A model generated the notes under the pieces. That model worked only from the letters and a program-made list of their open reading frames with translations, searched no databases and was not told the origin of the DNA. From assembly GCF_002086695.1 (NCBI RefSeq), contig NZ_MVIH01000015.1:53445-117444 (forward strand): a stretch of DNA of 64,000 bases. The letters are read 5' to 3'. The stretch's first letter is position 1; each line of letters begins with the position of its first letter. Below are positions 43,186 through 52,895 of the stretch, in pieces. The translations under genes were made by a program, and so were the position numbers. Source of the stretch: Mycolicibacterium rhodesiae. GTDB lineage: Bacteria > Actinomycetota > Actinomycetes > Mycobacteriales > Mycobacteriaceae.

Positions 43186-44583
43186 GTGTCAATCCAGGAC
43201 CGGCCTGCACGCGCATCCAACGACGGTGCCCGGCTGGACAATCGGCTCGATTTGATGGACCAAGCCTTCTATGCCGGGCACCGCGCCGTCGGCCAGAAGG
43301 AAGTGATGCAGGTCGGATGGCTCTATAACAACGCCGTCGATCTCGAGCAGTTGGAGAAATTTCGCGTCGAGCTCGGCAAAGGGATGATGGGCCGGCTCAT
43401 CGAGCGCTCGCCCTTGCCGTTCGGCCGGTGGCGCTGGGTGGCCGACCCGGCGCCGGCGAAACTCGATGTCGCCACCGACATTCGTCCGCGCGCCGAACTC
43501 GGCGACTGGTTCGACGAGTGCACTCAACTGCCGATCGATCCCGAATCGGGCCCCGGGTGGCGGATCAGCGTCGTACCGCTGAGCGACGGCTCGACCGCGA
43601 TCAGCCTGGTGCTGTCGCACTACGTCATCGACGGCATCGGCGCGGCCGTCGCGGTGACCGAGGCGCTCTGGGGGGTTTCGCGCGATCTCGGCTACCCGCC
43701 GCCGCGAGTGCGCTCAGGTCTGCATGCCCTGCTTCAGGACGCCCGCGAAACCGTGCGCGACATGCCTGCCACCGCACAGGCTTTGCGCGCGGCGGTGAAA
43801 GAGGCCCGGCGCCGCCAGCAGGATGTGGTCCACTCGCAGGCCCAAGCGTCGCTGACGACGGCGACGCCGAGCAGCGGCGCGAGCGAGTTGGTGATCGTGC
43901 CCAATATCTGGATCCGACTCCGGCTGGACGAGTGGACCGCTCGCGCCGAGGCCCTGGGTGGAACGACCAGCGCACTGGCTGCCGCGTTCACCGCGAGGCT
44001 CGACCGGCACATGGGACGTCTGCATGGCGACGCCGATGACGTGAGACTGCTGCTCACCGTCAATACCCGCACGATGGACGACGCGCGGGCGGTCGCCGTC
44101 TCGTTCGTCCGCGTCGGCATCGACCCGACCGGGGTGACAACCGATCTGAGTGGAGCGCGAGCCGCCATCAAAGACGCGCTCAAGGACGCGAAAGACACCC
44201 CCGACGAATCGGCCGAGCTCGTCGCACTGACTCCCTTCACGCCCAAACGTGCATGGAGGCACCTAATGGACTACGCGGTCAGCGACCCGGAGCAGCCGGC
44301 TGTGTGCTCGAGTCTGGGCGATACGGGTCCGGCGGCGAGCCGTCCCGACGCATCGCTGTCCGACGGGATGTTCGCTCGGGGCGCCGGCCAGAACGTCACC
44401 CGGGGCTGGCTGGAACGTGCGGGCAGCCAACTGCACGTCTTTGTCGGCACGTCGGCCGAGATGAATCAGGTCGGCGTATGCGTACGGGCGTACCAGCCGG
44501 GCTCGGTGACGACCCGACCCGCATTGCGGGCACTGGCCGAGCGAGCACTGATCGAGTTCGGCCTGACGGGCGAGATCGACTAG
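43186..44583 (+). CDS. Condensation-fold acyltransferase (WS/DGAT- or PapA-like)
   Basis: About 465 residues, the usual length of wax-ester-synthase/DGAT proteins. The catalytic motif reads SHYVIDGIGAAV near residue 145, fitting the HxxxDG core; the His that usually precedes it in HHxxxDG is Ser. The middle is a predicted linker and the C-terminal half has VNTRTMDDARAVAVSFVRVG. It probably moves an acyl chain from CoA or an ACP onto a hydroxyl of the glycolipid, as PapA proteins do. I prefer GTG 43186; the frame is open to 43117. It lies ahead of mmpS but with 373 bases between. Confidence 0.78.
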   Translation: MSIQDRPARASNDGARLDNRLDLMDQAFYAGHRAVGQKEVMQVGWLYNNAVDLEQLEKFRVELGKGMMGRLIERSPLPFGRWRWVADPAPAKLDVATDIRPRAELGDWFDECTQLPIDPESGPGWRISVVPLSDGSTAISLVLSHYVIDGIGAAVAVTEALWGVSRDLGYPPPRVRSGLHALLQDARETVRDMPATAQALRAAVKEARRRQQDVVHSQAQASLTTATPSSGASELVIVPNIWIRLRLDEWTARAEALGGTTSALAAAFTARLDRHMGRLHGDADDVRLLLTVNTRTMDDARAVAVSFVRVGIDPTGVTTDLSGARAAIKDALKDAKDTPDESAELVALTPFTPKRAWRHLMDYAVSDPEQPAVCSSLGDTGPAASRPDASLSDGMFARGAGQNVTRGWLERAGSQLHVFVGTSAEMNQVGVCVRAYQPGSVTTRPALRALAERALIEFGLTGEID

Positions 44584-44956
44584 CGAGAACGTGTTGCATT
44601 TTGCGATATCTCGGCGCTTCATCGACGCCGGTTTGAGAGTTAGCCTGTCCGCGTCCTACTGCTTGCGGGCCCGTCAATCCAGCCACCTGGGAATCAACAT
44701 AAGACTTAGCCATTACGGCAGTTCCACGCTTGCCCGTACGCGTATGCTCCGCTGTTGCAGTGCAAAGAGACCATACGGAGGCCCTCAGCATGGTTGACTC
44801 TCGTCGAGATCGATCGCGGTCATGACGGCAACGCAGATTTGCCGGAACTGTATGCATGGGGATCGTGACGCCCGCCCTGGGGCGGTTACCAAGATGCCGA
44901 GCTTCGATGTGTAGCTGCACTCGCCATCTCATGATTGGTTCTAGGAGTTGACGGAC
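44584..44956 (+). promoter_or_regulatory. Leader region of the mmpS-mmpL operon, with a possible short upstream ORF
   Basis: No gene of normal size is present. At 44790-44825 an 11-codon ORF (MVDSRRDRSRS) has a clear GGAGG eight bases before its ATG, about 130 bases before mmpS. Four of its codons are Arg. It could be a leader peptide that controls the operon, or simply chance. The promoter cannot be placed with confidence. Confidence 0.35.
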
Positions 44957-45574
44957 TTGGACGACAGGAAAGGTCAGCGCGCGGTGATCGAAGAAAGTTT
45001 GCCTGAGGTCGAGCAAACTCAAGCCGATAACACCGATAACCCATCCGCGCCTCGGCCCGACGCCGATCAAAAGGCCGCTCACGAACCTATGTCAGCTCAA
45101 GCCCGACATACGTCTCGCAAGGATCGCTCGCGTCGCCTTTCCGCGTTCACGGCCCTGAAGCGGCTCTGGATTCCTCTGGTCGTACTCCTCGTGCTGACTA
45201 CCGGAGGCTTCACCGTGTCACGTCTACACGGCATCTTCGGTTCGGAGAAATCCCTCTCGTACGGCGACACCACAAAGGACAAGGGAACGCCTGCTGATGC
45301 CAAACACATGAAGTACGAAGTCTTCGGGCCGCCGGGGACGCCAGCTCTGGTGAGCTATTTCGGCGAGGACGGCAACCCAAAACATGAGAACGTCATCCTG
45401 CCCTGGTCCCTAGAATTCCCCATCTCTGCGGAGGGCGATATCGGCAGTGTTGCGGCACAGGGCGAGAGTTCAACCATTGGCTGCCGTATCACGATGGGCG
45501 GAGTCGTCAAATCAGAAGAATCCGCGACCCACGAAGTGAGCACCTTCGTCTCTTGCCTGCTGAAAGCCTCATGA
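44957..45574 (+). CDS. mmpS: MmpS-family membrane-anchored accessory protein
   Basis: About 205 residues: a polar N-terminal region of 75 residues that is longer than usual, one membrane helix (RLWIPLVVLLVLTTGGFTVS), and a periplasmic domain with YEVFGPPGTPALVSYFGEDG and a C-terminal pair of Cys (IGCRITM, FVSCLLK), as in MmpS proteins. MmpS works with MmpL in lipid or siderophore export. TTG 44957 is nine bases after AGGAG and is preferred over TTG 44948, which touches it. The stop overlaps mmpL (ATGA). Confidence 0.9.
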   Translation: MDDRKGQRAVIEESLPEVEQTQADNTDNPSAPRPDADQKAAHEPMSAQARHTSRKDRSRRLSAFTALKRLWIPLVVLLVLTTGGFTVSRLHGIFGSEKSLSYGDTTKDKGTPADAKHMKYEVFGPPGTPALVSYFGEDGNPKHENVILPWSLEFPISAEGDIGSVAAQGESSTIGCRITMGGVVKSEESATHEVSTFVSCLLKAS

Positions 45575-48495
45575 GAAATCAACCAGTGAATACCCGCCCA
45601 CCGACGATCGCCCATAACATTCGCCGATTCTCTGTACTCGTCATCCTGGGATGGCTGGCCATCATCGTCGGCCTGACCATCGGCGTCCCCACGCTGGAAC
45701 AGGTCGAAGCAGAAAACGCCACCTCGCAGAACTCCATTGATGCGCCGTCGTTCACAGCATCCCAGCGCATCTCCGAGGCGTTCCAGGCAGATACTTCCGA
45801 CGGTGACAACCCGGACAAGAAGCCCGGACCCCGTATCGGTGGCGCTCCGGCCATGGTTGTCCTGGAAGGCCAGCAACCGCTCGATGACGCGGCCCGCCAG
45901 TACTACGACAGCCTGATCCGCCAATTCCGCGCCGATACCCTTCACGTACAACACATCCAAGACTTCTGGGGTGACCCACTCACCAGCGCTGCCGCACAGA
46001 GTGCCGATGGCAAAGCTGTCTATGTTCAGCTGTCGCTTACCGGCACATCAGGCGCTGCGCCAACCAACGAGTCAGTCCAGGCCGTACGGGATATCGTCGC
46101 CAAGACACCAGCCCCACCCGGACTCTCCACGTACGTGACCGGCCCCACGGCATTGGCCGCGGATTTCAACAAGAGTGGCAACAGCACCGTCACCACCATC
46201 ACGCTGGTGAGCCTCGCGGTGATCTTCGTAACGCTCCTGCTGATATATCGCTCACCGGTTACGGTGATCCTATTGCTGCTGATCGTCGGCATACAGCTGC
46301 AGGCCGCCCGGGGATTCGTCGCGCTGCTCGGCCACTACGGGATCATCGGGCTCAACACACTGGCAGTGAATCTGCTGGTCGCACTGGTGATCGCGGCGGG
46401 TACCGACTATGGCATCTTCTTCATCGGCCGTTATCACGAGGCGCGCCTAGCCGGCGAAGATCAGGAGACGGCGTACTACACGACCTACCGCAGTGTCGCG
46501 AAGGTCGTGCTGGCCACCGGACTGACGGTGTCCGGCGCAACCCTCTGCCTCCATTTGACCCGATTGCCCGCCTTCCAGGCACTTGGCATTCCGTGCGCGA
46601 TAGGCATCGCGGTCGCGGTCGCGGTTGCCCTGACTCTGGTTCCGGCAGTGATCGCGGTGGGCAGCCGGTTCGGGATCTTCGAACCCAAGCGGAATTCCAA
46701 CGCCCGCGGCTGGCGCCGGATAGGGACGGCGGTTGTTCGCTGGCCCGCACCCATTCTCGTCGCATCGCTAGCGGTCACTCTTGTCGGACTGCTGACGCTG
46801 CCGGGATTCAGCCCTGACTACAACGACCAGCATTTCCTGCCGCGGAAACTACCCGCAACTCAAGGAATCGCTGCGGCAGAACGGCACTTCCCGCCGTCGG
46901 CAATGATGTCGCCAGAAATCCTGATGATCCAGACCGATCACGACTTGCGCAATTCTGCTGATTTTCTTGTCCTGAACAAATTGGCCAAAGCAGTTCTGGC
47001 CGTTCCGGGTATCGAGAAAGTTCAGGCCGCAACGCGGCCGGCCGGAAATCCCGTCGCGCACTCGACAATCCCGTATATGCTCAGCATTCAGCAATCCGGG
47101 CAGCAACAATTCATGATCTTCCAGCAAAATCGTGCGGATGACATGCTGAAACAGGCAGATCAATTATCGAAAACCATCGCCATCACAGAACGTATTTATG
47201 ACCTGACGAAGCAGACGACCGAGCTCACTCACAAGACCGTCCTCAATGCACACGAAGCACAGGACCTTACCCATCAGATACGGGATCAGATCGCCGTATT
47301 GGACGATTTCATACGACCAATACGTAACTATCTCTATTGGGAGCCTCATTGCTTCGACATTCCCGTGTGCTGGGCGGTGCGAAACGTTTTGGATGCCCTT
47401 GACAGCGCCGACCTAATTTCTGATAATCTGCAAAAATTGATCGTCAATCTCGATCAGATGGACCTACTCCTGCCACAAATCCTCACGCAGTTCCCGGAGA
47501 CACTGGCGATACTGAAATCGTCGCGAGACATGCTGCTCACCTCGCACAGCACCATGGCAGGCACCCTCAACCTGATGAGCGACCAAGGTAGCGATCCGAG
47601 TGCCATGGGAAGGGCATTCGACACCGCCCAAAACGATGATTCGTTCTACCTTGGCCCGGAAACTTTCAAGAATCCCGACTTCCAGCGGATTATGAAGATC
47701 TTCTTGTCCTCGGACGGAAAAGCCACCCGGATGCTCATCTCCCAGAAGGGTGACCCGACATCACCCGAAGGAATCGCCCGCGTCGACGCCATTAAGACCG
47801 CGGCCGAGGAAGCGCTCAAGGGAACACCGCTGGAAGGGTCGCAGATCTTTCTTGCCGGCACCGCAGCGCAGGTGAAAGATGTGGTTATCGGCACCAAATA
47901 CGACATGATGATCGCGATCGTCGCTGCCCTCTGCCTCATTTTCATCGTCATGGTCATCATGACCAGAAGTTTGATAGCCGCCATCGTCATCGTGGGCACG
48001 ATTCTGCTTTCTCTGGGCGCATCCTTCGGATTGTCCGTACTCGTCTGGCAGTACCTATTGCATATCGAATTGCACTGGTCGGTGTTGGTGATGACGGTAA
48101 TCATCCTGCTAGCCGTGGGATCTGACTACAATTTGCTGCTGGTTGCCCGAATCCGGGAAGAACTCGCTGCGGGCGTCAATACCGGCATCATCCGGGCTAT
48201 GGCAGGCACCGGCAAAGTCGTGACGACCGCCGGACTGGTATTCGCGTTCACCATGGCGTCAATGATCGTCAGTGACGTCATCAGCATCGGCCAGGTAGGC
48301 ATGTCCATCGCGGTCGGTTTGCTGTTCGACACGCTGCTGGTGCGTGCGTTCATGACGCCGTCGATCGCCGCGCTACTGGGCCGCTGGTTCTGGTGGCCGC
48401 AGGTGGTGCGCCCCCGCCCGGCCAGCACCATGCTGCGGCCCACCGGACCACGCCCCTTGGTCCGCGCCCTGCTGCTGACCCCAGAGAAGAAGTAA
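45571..48495 (+). CDS. mmpL: MmpL-family RND lipid transporter, first of tandem pair
   Basis: About 974 residues with 11-12 membrane helices and two large periplasmic domains. The proton-relay Asp-Tyr pairs are Asp279-Tyr280 in GTDYGIFF and Asp852-Tyr853 in GSDYNLLL. The second periplasmic domain holds a long helical region with a Cys pair (EPHCFDIPVC), as in MmpL4-type proteins. Start ATG 45571 overlaps mmpS. The MmpS-MmpL-MmpL order is that of mmpS4-mmpL4a-mmpL4b in glycopeptidolipid loci, where both MmpL proteins are needed for export. The cargo here is presumably the glycolipid made by neighbouring genes. Confidence 0.94.
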   Translation: MRNQPVNTRPPTIAHNIRRFSVLVILGWLAIIVGLTIGVPTLEQVEAENATSQNSIDAPSFTASQRISEAFQADTSDGDNPDKKPGPRIGGAPAMVVLEGQQPLDDAARQYYDSLIRQFRADTLHVQHIQDFWGDPLTSAAAQSADGKAVYVQLSLTGTSGAAPTNESVQAVRDIVAKTPAPPGLSTYVTGPTALAADFNKSGNSTVTTITLVSLAVIFVTLLLIYRSPVTVILLLLIVGIQLQAARGFVALLGHYGIIGLNTLAVNLLVALVIAAGTDYGIFFIGRYHEARLAGEDQETAYYTTYRSVAKVVLATGLTVSGATLCLHLTRLPAFQALGIPCAIGIAVAVAVALTLVPAVIAVGSRFGIFEPKRNSNARGWRRIGTAVVRWPAPILVASLAVTLVGLLTLPGFSPDYNDQHFLPRKLPATQGIAAAERHFPPSAMMSPEILMIQTDHDLRNSADFLVLNKLAKAVLAVPGIEKVQAATRPAGNPVAHSTIPYMLSIQQSGQQQFMIFQQNRADDMLKQADQLSKTIAITERIYDLTKQTTELTHKTVLNAHEAQDLTHQIRDQIAVLDDFIRPIRNYLYWEPHCFDIPVCWAVRNVLDALDSADLISDNLQKLIVNLDQMDLLLPQILTQFPETLAILKSSRDMLLTSHSTMAGTLNLMSDQGSDPSAMGRAFDTAQNDDSFYLGPETFKNPDFQRIMKIFLSSDGKATRMLISQKGDPTSPEGIARVDAIKTAAEEALKGTPLEGSQIFLAGTAAQVKDVVIGTKYDMMIAIVAALCLIFIVMVIMTRSLIAAIVIVGTILLSLGASFGLSVLVWQYLLHIELHWSVLVMTVIILLAVGSDYNLLLVARIREELAAGVNTGIIRAMAGTGKVVTTAGLVFAFTMASMIVSDVISIGQVGMSIAVGLLFDTLLVRAFMTPSIAALLGRWFWWPQVVRPRPASTMLRPTGPRPLVRALLLTPEKK

Positions 48496-51432
48496 GTGAC
48501 AGACACCCAGTTGACGGCCGAATCGCCCGGCGGCCTTAGTCGGCCATTCGTAGCGCGAGCGATCCGAACACTGTCACCCTTGATCGTTCTGACCTGGGTG
48601 GCGTTGGCACTAGTGCTGACATTCGGGGTCCCCCTGCTGGAGATCGTCGGCCGGCAGCACGCCGTACCGATGGCCCCGCAGGACGCGCCCTCGGTGCTTG
48701 CCATGCAGCGAATGGGCAGCGCTTTCCAGGAGTCCGATTCGGACGGCTTTGCCATGCTAGTCATCGAAGGCCAGCAGCAACTCGGAGACGATGCGCACGC
48801 CTATTACGATCAGTTGATTCGCGCCCTGCGGAACGACCCAAAACATGTTCAGCACGTGCAGGACCTGTGGGCAGACCGGCTCACCGCGGACGCCGCGCAG
48901 AGCCAGGACGGCAAGGCCGTCTATGTACAACTGAATCTGGCTGGCAACACCGGCACGACGCTGAGCCAAGACGCGGTGGCTGCGGTCCGCACCATCATGG
49001 ACAAGACTCCACCGCCTCCCGGTCTCAAGGTCTATCTCACCGGCCCGGCAGCGCTGGTATCCGATATGGCCCAGGCAGGCGATCACTCCATGGTGAAACT
49101 GACGATCGTCAGTGCCGTCATGATATTTGTGGTCCTGCTTTTCGTGTACCGCTCGCTCGTCACCGTTGCAGGACTGCTGTTCACAGTCGGCATCGAACTC
49201 CTCGTCGCCCGTGGCGTCGTCGCCTTCCTCGCCGATCAGAATCTCATCGGTCTCTCGGTATTTGCGACCAGCTTGCTGGTTGCCCTTGCTATGGCAGCGG
49301 GGACCGATTACGGCATTTTCTTCTTCGGCCGTTATCAGGAGCTGCGTCAAACCGGCGAGGACACCGAAACTGCCTATTACAGCACTTATCGCAGCGTCGC
49401 GCCCGTCGTCCTGGGCTCCGGCCTGACCATCGCCGGAGCAATGCTCTGTCTGAGTTTCACCAGAGTGCCGATATTCGCCTCCATGGGCGTGCCATCGGCC
49501 GTTGCGATGCTAGTGGCGGTCATCGTCGCACTCACCCTGGTGCCCGCGATTCTCGCTCTCGGCAGCCGAATGCGCCTATTCGAGCCGGCGCGACGTATAA
49601 AAACCGGCCGCTGGCGTCGGATCGGCACCGCGGTTGTGCGTTGGCCTGCACCGATTCTCTTGTCGACCCTGTGCGTGGCACTGGTCGGTCTGATCGCACT
49701 GCCCGGCTACCAGACCAGCTACAAAGACCGACTTTATGTACCGCAGGGCCTACCGGCGAACCTGGGGTACGCGGGAGCCGATCGCCATTTCCCCGAAGCG
49801 CGAATGATGCCGGATATCGTCATGATCCAATCGGATCACGATATGCGGAATCCAGCGGATTTTCTTGTCCTCCATAAGCTCGCGAAGGCAATTTTCAAAG
49901 TGCCCGGTATCTCCCGGGTACAGGGAGTTACGCGGCCCAAAGGAACTCCCATCGAGCACACGTCGATACCGTTCATAATCGATGTGCGGAACGCGGCCAT
50001 GAAGTCCCAACTGGTCTATATGAAAGCCCGCAATGACGATATGGTCAATCAGATCACATTGATCAATCGGCAGATCGCCATGCAGAAACAAGTTTACGAA
50101 TTGATGAAACAGCTGAATGACCTAACCCATAACGCGTTCCTCCTCACCCAAAATACCTACGCAATAGTGCAAAATCTCAGGGATACCATCGCGGCTTTCG
50201 ACGATTTCTTCAGGCCGGTTCGCAATTATCTCAATTGGGAGCCGCACTGCTACGACATCCCAATATGCCAGACCTTGCGATCCGCACTCGATGCGACCGA
50301 TTCCGTGGATGGCGTTACCGACAAAATGAAGGAATTGCTGGTATATCTGGCAGATCTTGACAAGCTCGTGCCGCAACTGCTCGCGCAGACACCAAAACTG
50401 ATCGCCCTGTCTGAAGCGAGCCGCGACATGATGCTCAGGATGCACGCCACGATGACCGGGACACTAAAGCTAATGGACGATTCAGATGTCAATGAAATGG
50501 CCATGGGCCAGGCATTTGATGAGGCCCATGATGACGACAGTTTCTTCCTGCCGCAGGAGGTTTTCCAGGACCCCGAATTCCAGAAAGCCATGAATTCTTA
50601 TCTGTCACCCGACGGAAAAGCGGCGCGGTTCATCATTTCCCATAAGGACGATCCCGCCTCCCCCGCGGGCATCGCGAGTTCCGCCAAAGTCCGATCGGCA
50701 GCCGAAGAGGCCCTCAAAGCAACTCCGCTGCAGGGCGCCACGATCTCTATTTCCGGCACTGCCGCGACCTATAAAGATTTCAGCGAGGGCTCAAAATACG
50801 ACCTGTGGATCGCGGCCGTAGGTTCGCTCTGTCTGATTTTCATCATCATGCTCCTCATCACCCGGAGTTTGATCGCCTCGCTAGTGATTGTGGGCACGGT
50901 CGCACTGTCCCTAGGCACGTCGTTCGGGCTTTCGGTACTGCTCTGGCAGTACATTCTCGGGATCAACCTGCATTGGATGGTGCTGCCGATGTCGGTGATC
51001 GTTCTGTTGGCAGTTGGTTCCGATTACAACTTGCTACTGGTATCCCGCATAAAGGAAGAGTTAGGCGCGGGCGTAAAGACCGGGATTATCCGTGCCATGG
51101 GCGGCAGCGGCAAGGTCGTGACGAACGCAGGCCTGGTGTTCGCGTTCACCATGGCCGCACTGGTTACCAGCGACTTGCTCATGATCGGTCAGGTCGGTAT
51201 CACGATCGCCTTGGGCCTGCTGTTCGACACGCTGGTCGTGCGATCGTTGATGACTCCCTCGATCGCCGCACTGCTCGGTCGCTGGTTCTGGTGGCCACTG
51301 ATCATTCGCCCGCGCCCGGCCAGCTACATGCTCCGGTCCGAGGGCACGCGCGCGTCGGTAAGGGCCACTTTCCTGCGCGAGGATTCTCCCGAGGACGCGG
51401 TCACGGCCGAAATCCCAAGGACGACGATCTAA
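48496..51432 (+). CDS. mmpL: MmpL-family RND lipid transporter, second of tandem pair
   Basis: A 978-residue MmpL protein that begins with GTG directly after the previous stop. It keeps both Asp-Tyr pairs (Asp271-Tyr272 in GTDYGIFF, Asp843-Tyr844 in GSDYNLLL) and the EPHCYDIPIC loop, and it resembles the first MmpL throughout, so the pair arose by tandem duplication. The two probably work together as a heteromer or in series. It ends four bases before the convergent rml operon. Confidence 0.94.
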   Translation: MTDTQLTAESPGGLSRPFVARAIRTLSPLIVLTWVALALVLTFGVPLLEIVGRQHAVPMAPQDAPSVLAMQRMGSAFQESDSDGFAMLVIEGQQQLGDDAHAYYDQLIRALRNDPKHVQHVQDLWADRLTADAAQSQDGKAVYVQLNLAGNTGTTLSQDAVAAVRTIMDKTPPPPGLKVYLTGPAALVSDMAQAGDHSMVKLTIVSAVMIFVVLLFVYRSLVTVAGLLFTVGIELLVARGVVAFLADQNLIGLSVFATSLLVALAMAAGTDYGIFFFGRYQELRQTGEDTETAYYSTYRSVAPVVLGSGLTIAGAMLCLSFTRVPIFASMGVPSAVAMLVAVIVALTLVPAILALGSRMRLFEPARRIKTGRWRRIGTAVVRWPAPILLSTLCVALVGLIALPGYQTSYKDRLYVPQGLPANLGYAGADRHFPEARMMPDIVMIQSDHDMRNPADFLVLHKLAKAIFKVPGISRVQGVTRPKGTPIEHTSIPFIIDVRNAAMKSQLVYMKARNDDMVNQITLINRQIAMQKQVYELMKQLNDLTHNAFLLTQNTYAIVQNLRDTIAAFDDFFRPVRNYLNWEPHCYDIPICQTLRSALDATDSVDGVTDKMKELLVYLADLDKLVPQLLAQTPKLIALSEASRDMMLRMHATMTGTLKLMDDSDVNEMAMGQAFDEAHDDDSFFLPQEVFQDPEFQKAMNSYLSPDGKAARFIISHKDDPASPAGIASSAKVRSAAEEALKATPLQGATISISGTAATYKDFSEGSKYDLWIAAVGSLCLIFIIMLLITRSLIASLVIVGTVALSLGTSFGLSVLLWQYILGINLHWMVLPMSVIVLLAVGSDYNLLLVSRIKEELGAGVKTGIIRAMGGSGKVVTNAGLVFAFTMAALVTSDLLMIGQVGITIALGLLFDTLVVRSLMTPSIAALLGRWFWWPLIIRPRPASYMLRSEGTRASVRATFLREDSPEDAVTAEIPRTTI

Positions 51433-51436
51433 TTCG

Positions 51437-52879
51437 TCAGTGGTCGGCTGTCTGTCTCGTACTCCGGGTTTCCAGCCGAACATAGTCCGCCAGGCTCTCG
51501 CCGGCGTCAGCAGGCACGAACCCGGTGGACTCGATCTTTGCCAGATCCAGAACCCCGTAAAGCGGCCGTGGCGCAACAGGATTGGTCGCGTTGCTGAAGT
51601 ACTCCGCCGTCGACACCCCGGTCACCCGCCCGGGGTCGTAGCCTGCCAACTCGAACACGCGCCGCGCCACATCGGCCCATGAGGTGGCCGGTCCGGATCC
51701 AGTGACGTTGTAGGTTCCATACGGTGCTCGGGTCTCGGTCACATGCCGGATGGCCCGTGCCAGCTCCGAAGTGAACGTCAACCGGCCGATCTGGTCGTCG
51801 ACCACCGACGGGTCGATACCGCGCTCGGCGAGAGAAAGCATGGTGCGCACGAAGTTTCGGCCATCACCGATCACCCACGACGTGCGCAGGATGTAGTGCC
51901 GGCTCAGCGTCCCGATGATCTGGTCGCCGGCAGCCTTCGTCTGTCCGTAGACAGCCAGCGGCGTCATCGGATCGTCTTCCCGATAGGGCCGAGTCGCGGT
52001 GCCGTCGAAGACGTAGTCCGTCGACACGTGCACAACCGTGAGGCGGTGTGCCCTGGCGACCCGCGTCAGGTTCGCGATGCCGGCGACGTTGGCGGCCCAC
52101 GCCGCCGCACGCCCTTCCGCAGTCTCGGCGACGTCCACCGCGGTGTAGGCGGCGGCGTTGATGATCGTGTCATAATCGCCCCAGGAGCGCGCTGATCCGA
52201 GGTCATCAGAGGTCAGGTCGAAATCGGGCAGATCGACGTACTCGACATGCGACAGGTCGTCGTAGGCGGCCCGCAGCGCCCGGCCCAACTGCCCGTTACA
52301 ACCGATCACCAGGATCTTGCGCGGCTTGACGGGAACCACCTGCGACAGCGGTCCCTGCGCTCGGTCCTTCGCGGACAACTCGGCCTGGTCCAGCGGGATC
52401 GGCCAGTCGATCGCGACGGTCTCGTCAGCGGGGTTCAGCGAGGTGTAGACACCATCCGGCGAGTAGTGGTCATTGACCAGGTAGGTGTAGGCGGTGTTCG
52501 GCTCCAGGGTTTGGAACCCGTTGCCGACACCCTGTGGCACGAAGACCGCGCGCGACGGGTCGACCTCCGCGGTCACCACCGTCCCGAAGGTCGGCCCGTC
52601 GCGCAGATCGACCCACGCGCAGAAGATCCGTCCGGTCGCCACCGAGATGTACTTGTCCCACGGTTCGGCGTGAATGCCACGGGTGGTGCCGGCCGAGGAG
52701 TTGAACGAGACGTTGTTCTGCACCGGCCCGAAGTCGGGCATCCCGGCGGCTACCATCTTCTCGCGCTGCCAGTTCTCCTTGAACCAGCCGCGATTGTCGC
52801 CGTGCACAGGCAGGTCCCAGATGACCAGCCCGGGAATCGCCGTTTTGGTTGCGCGAAGCGTCTTTCCGAGCTCCGTCAT
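51437..52879 (-). CDS. rmlC-rmlD: Bifunctional dTDP-4-dehydrorhamnose 3,5-epimerase / reductase (RmlC-RmlD fusion)
   Basis: About 480 residues. The N-terminal 190 or so are an RmlC cupin (LVIWDLPVHGDNRGWFKENW, FNSSAGTTRGIHAEPWDK with the catalytic His, FVPQGVGNGFQTLEPNT). From about residue 200 it is the RmlD reductase: ILVIGCNGQLGRALRAAY, VSTDYVFDG, YGQTKAAGD with the catalytic Tyr and Lys. It performs the last two steps to dTDP-L-rhamnose. Most bacteria have two separate genes. ATG 52879 is ten bases after AGGGG; ATG 52888 is also possible. It is the last gene of the synthase-rmlA-rmlB-rmlCD operon. Confidence 0.94.
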   Translation of the reverse strand: MTELGKTLRATKTAIPGLVIWDLPVHGDNRGWFKENWQREKMVAAGMPDFGPVQNNVSFNSSAGTTRGIHAEPWDKYISVATGRIFCAWVDLRDGPTFGTVVTAEVDPSRAVFVPQGVGNGFQTLEPNTAYTYLVNDHYSPDGVYTSLNPADETVAIDWPIPLDQAELSAKDRAQGPLSQVVPVKPRKILVIGCNGQLGRALRAAYDDLSHVEYVDLPDFDLTSDDLGSARSWGDYDTIINAAAYTAVDVAETAEGRAAAWAANVAGIANLTRVARAHRLTVVHVSTDYVFDGTATRPYREDDPMTPLAVYGQTKAAGDQIIGTLSRHYILRTSWVIGDGRNFVRTMLSLAERGIDPSVVDDQIGRLTFTSELARAIRHVTETRAPYGTYNVTGSGPATSWADVARRVFELAGYDPGRVTGVSTAEYFSNATNPVAPRPLYGVLDLAKIESTGFVPADAGESLADYVRLETRSTRQTADH

Positions 52880-52895
52880 TACTCGCATACCCCTG

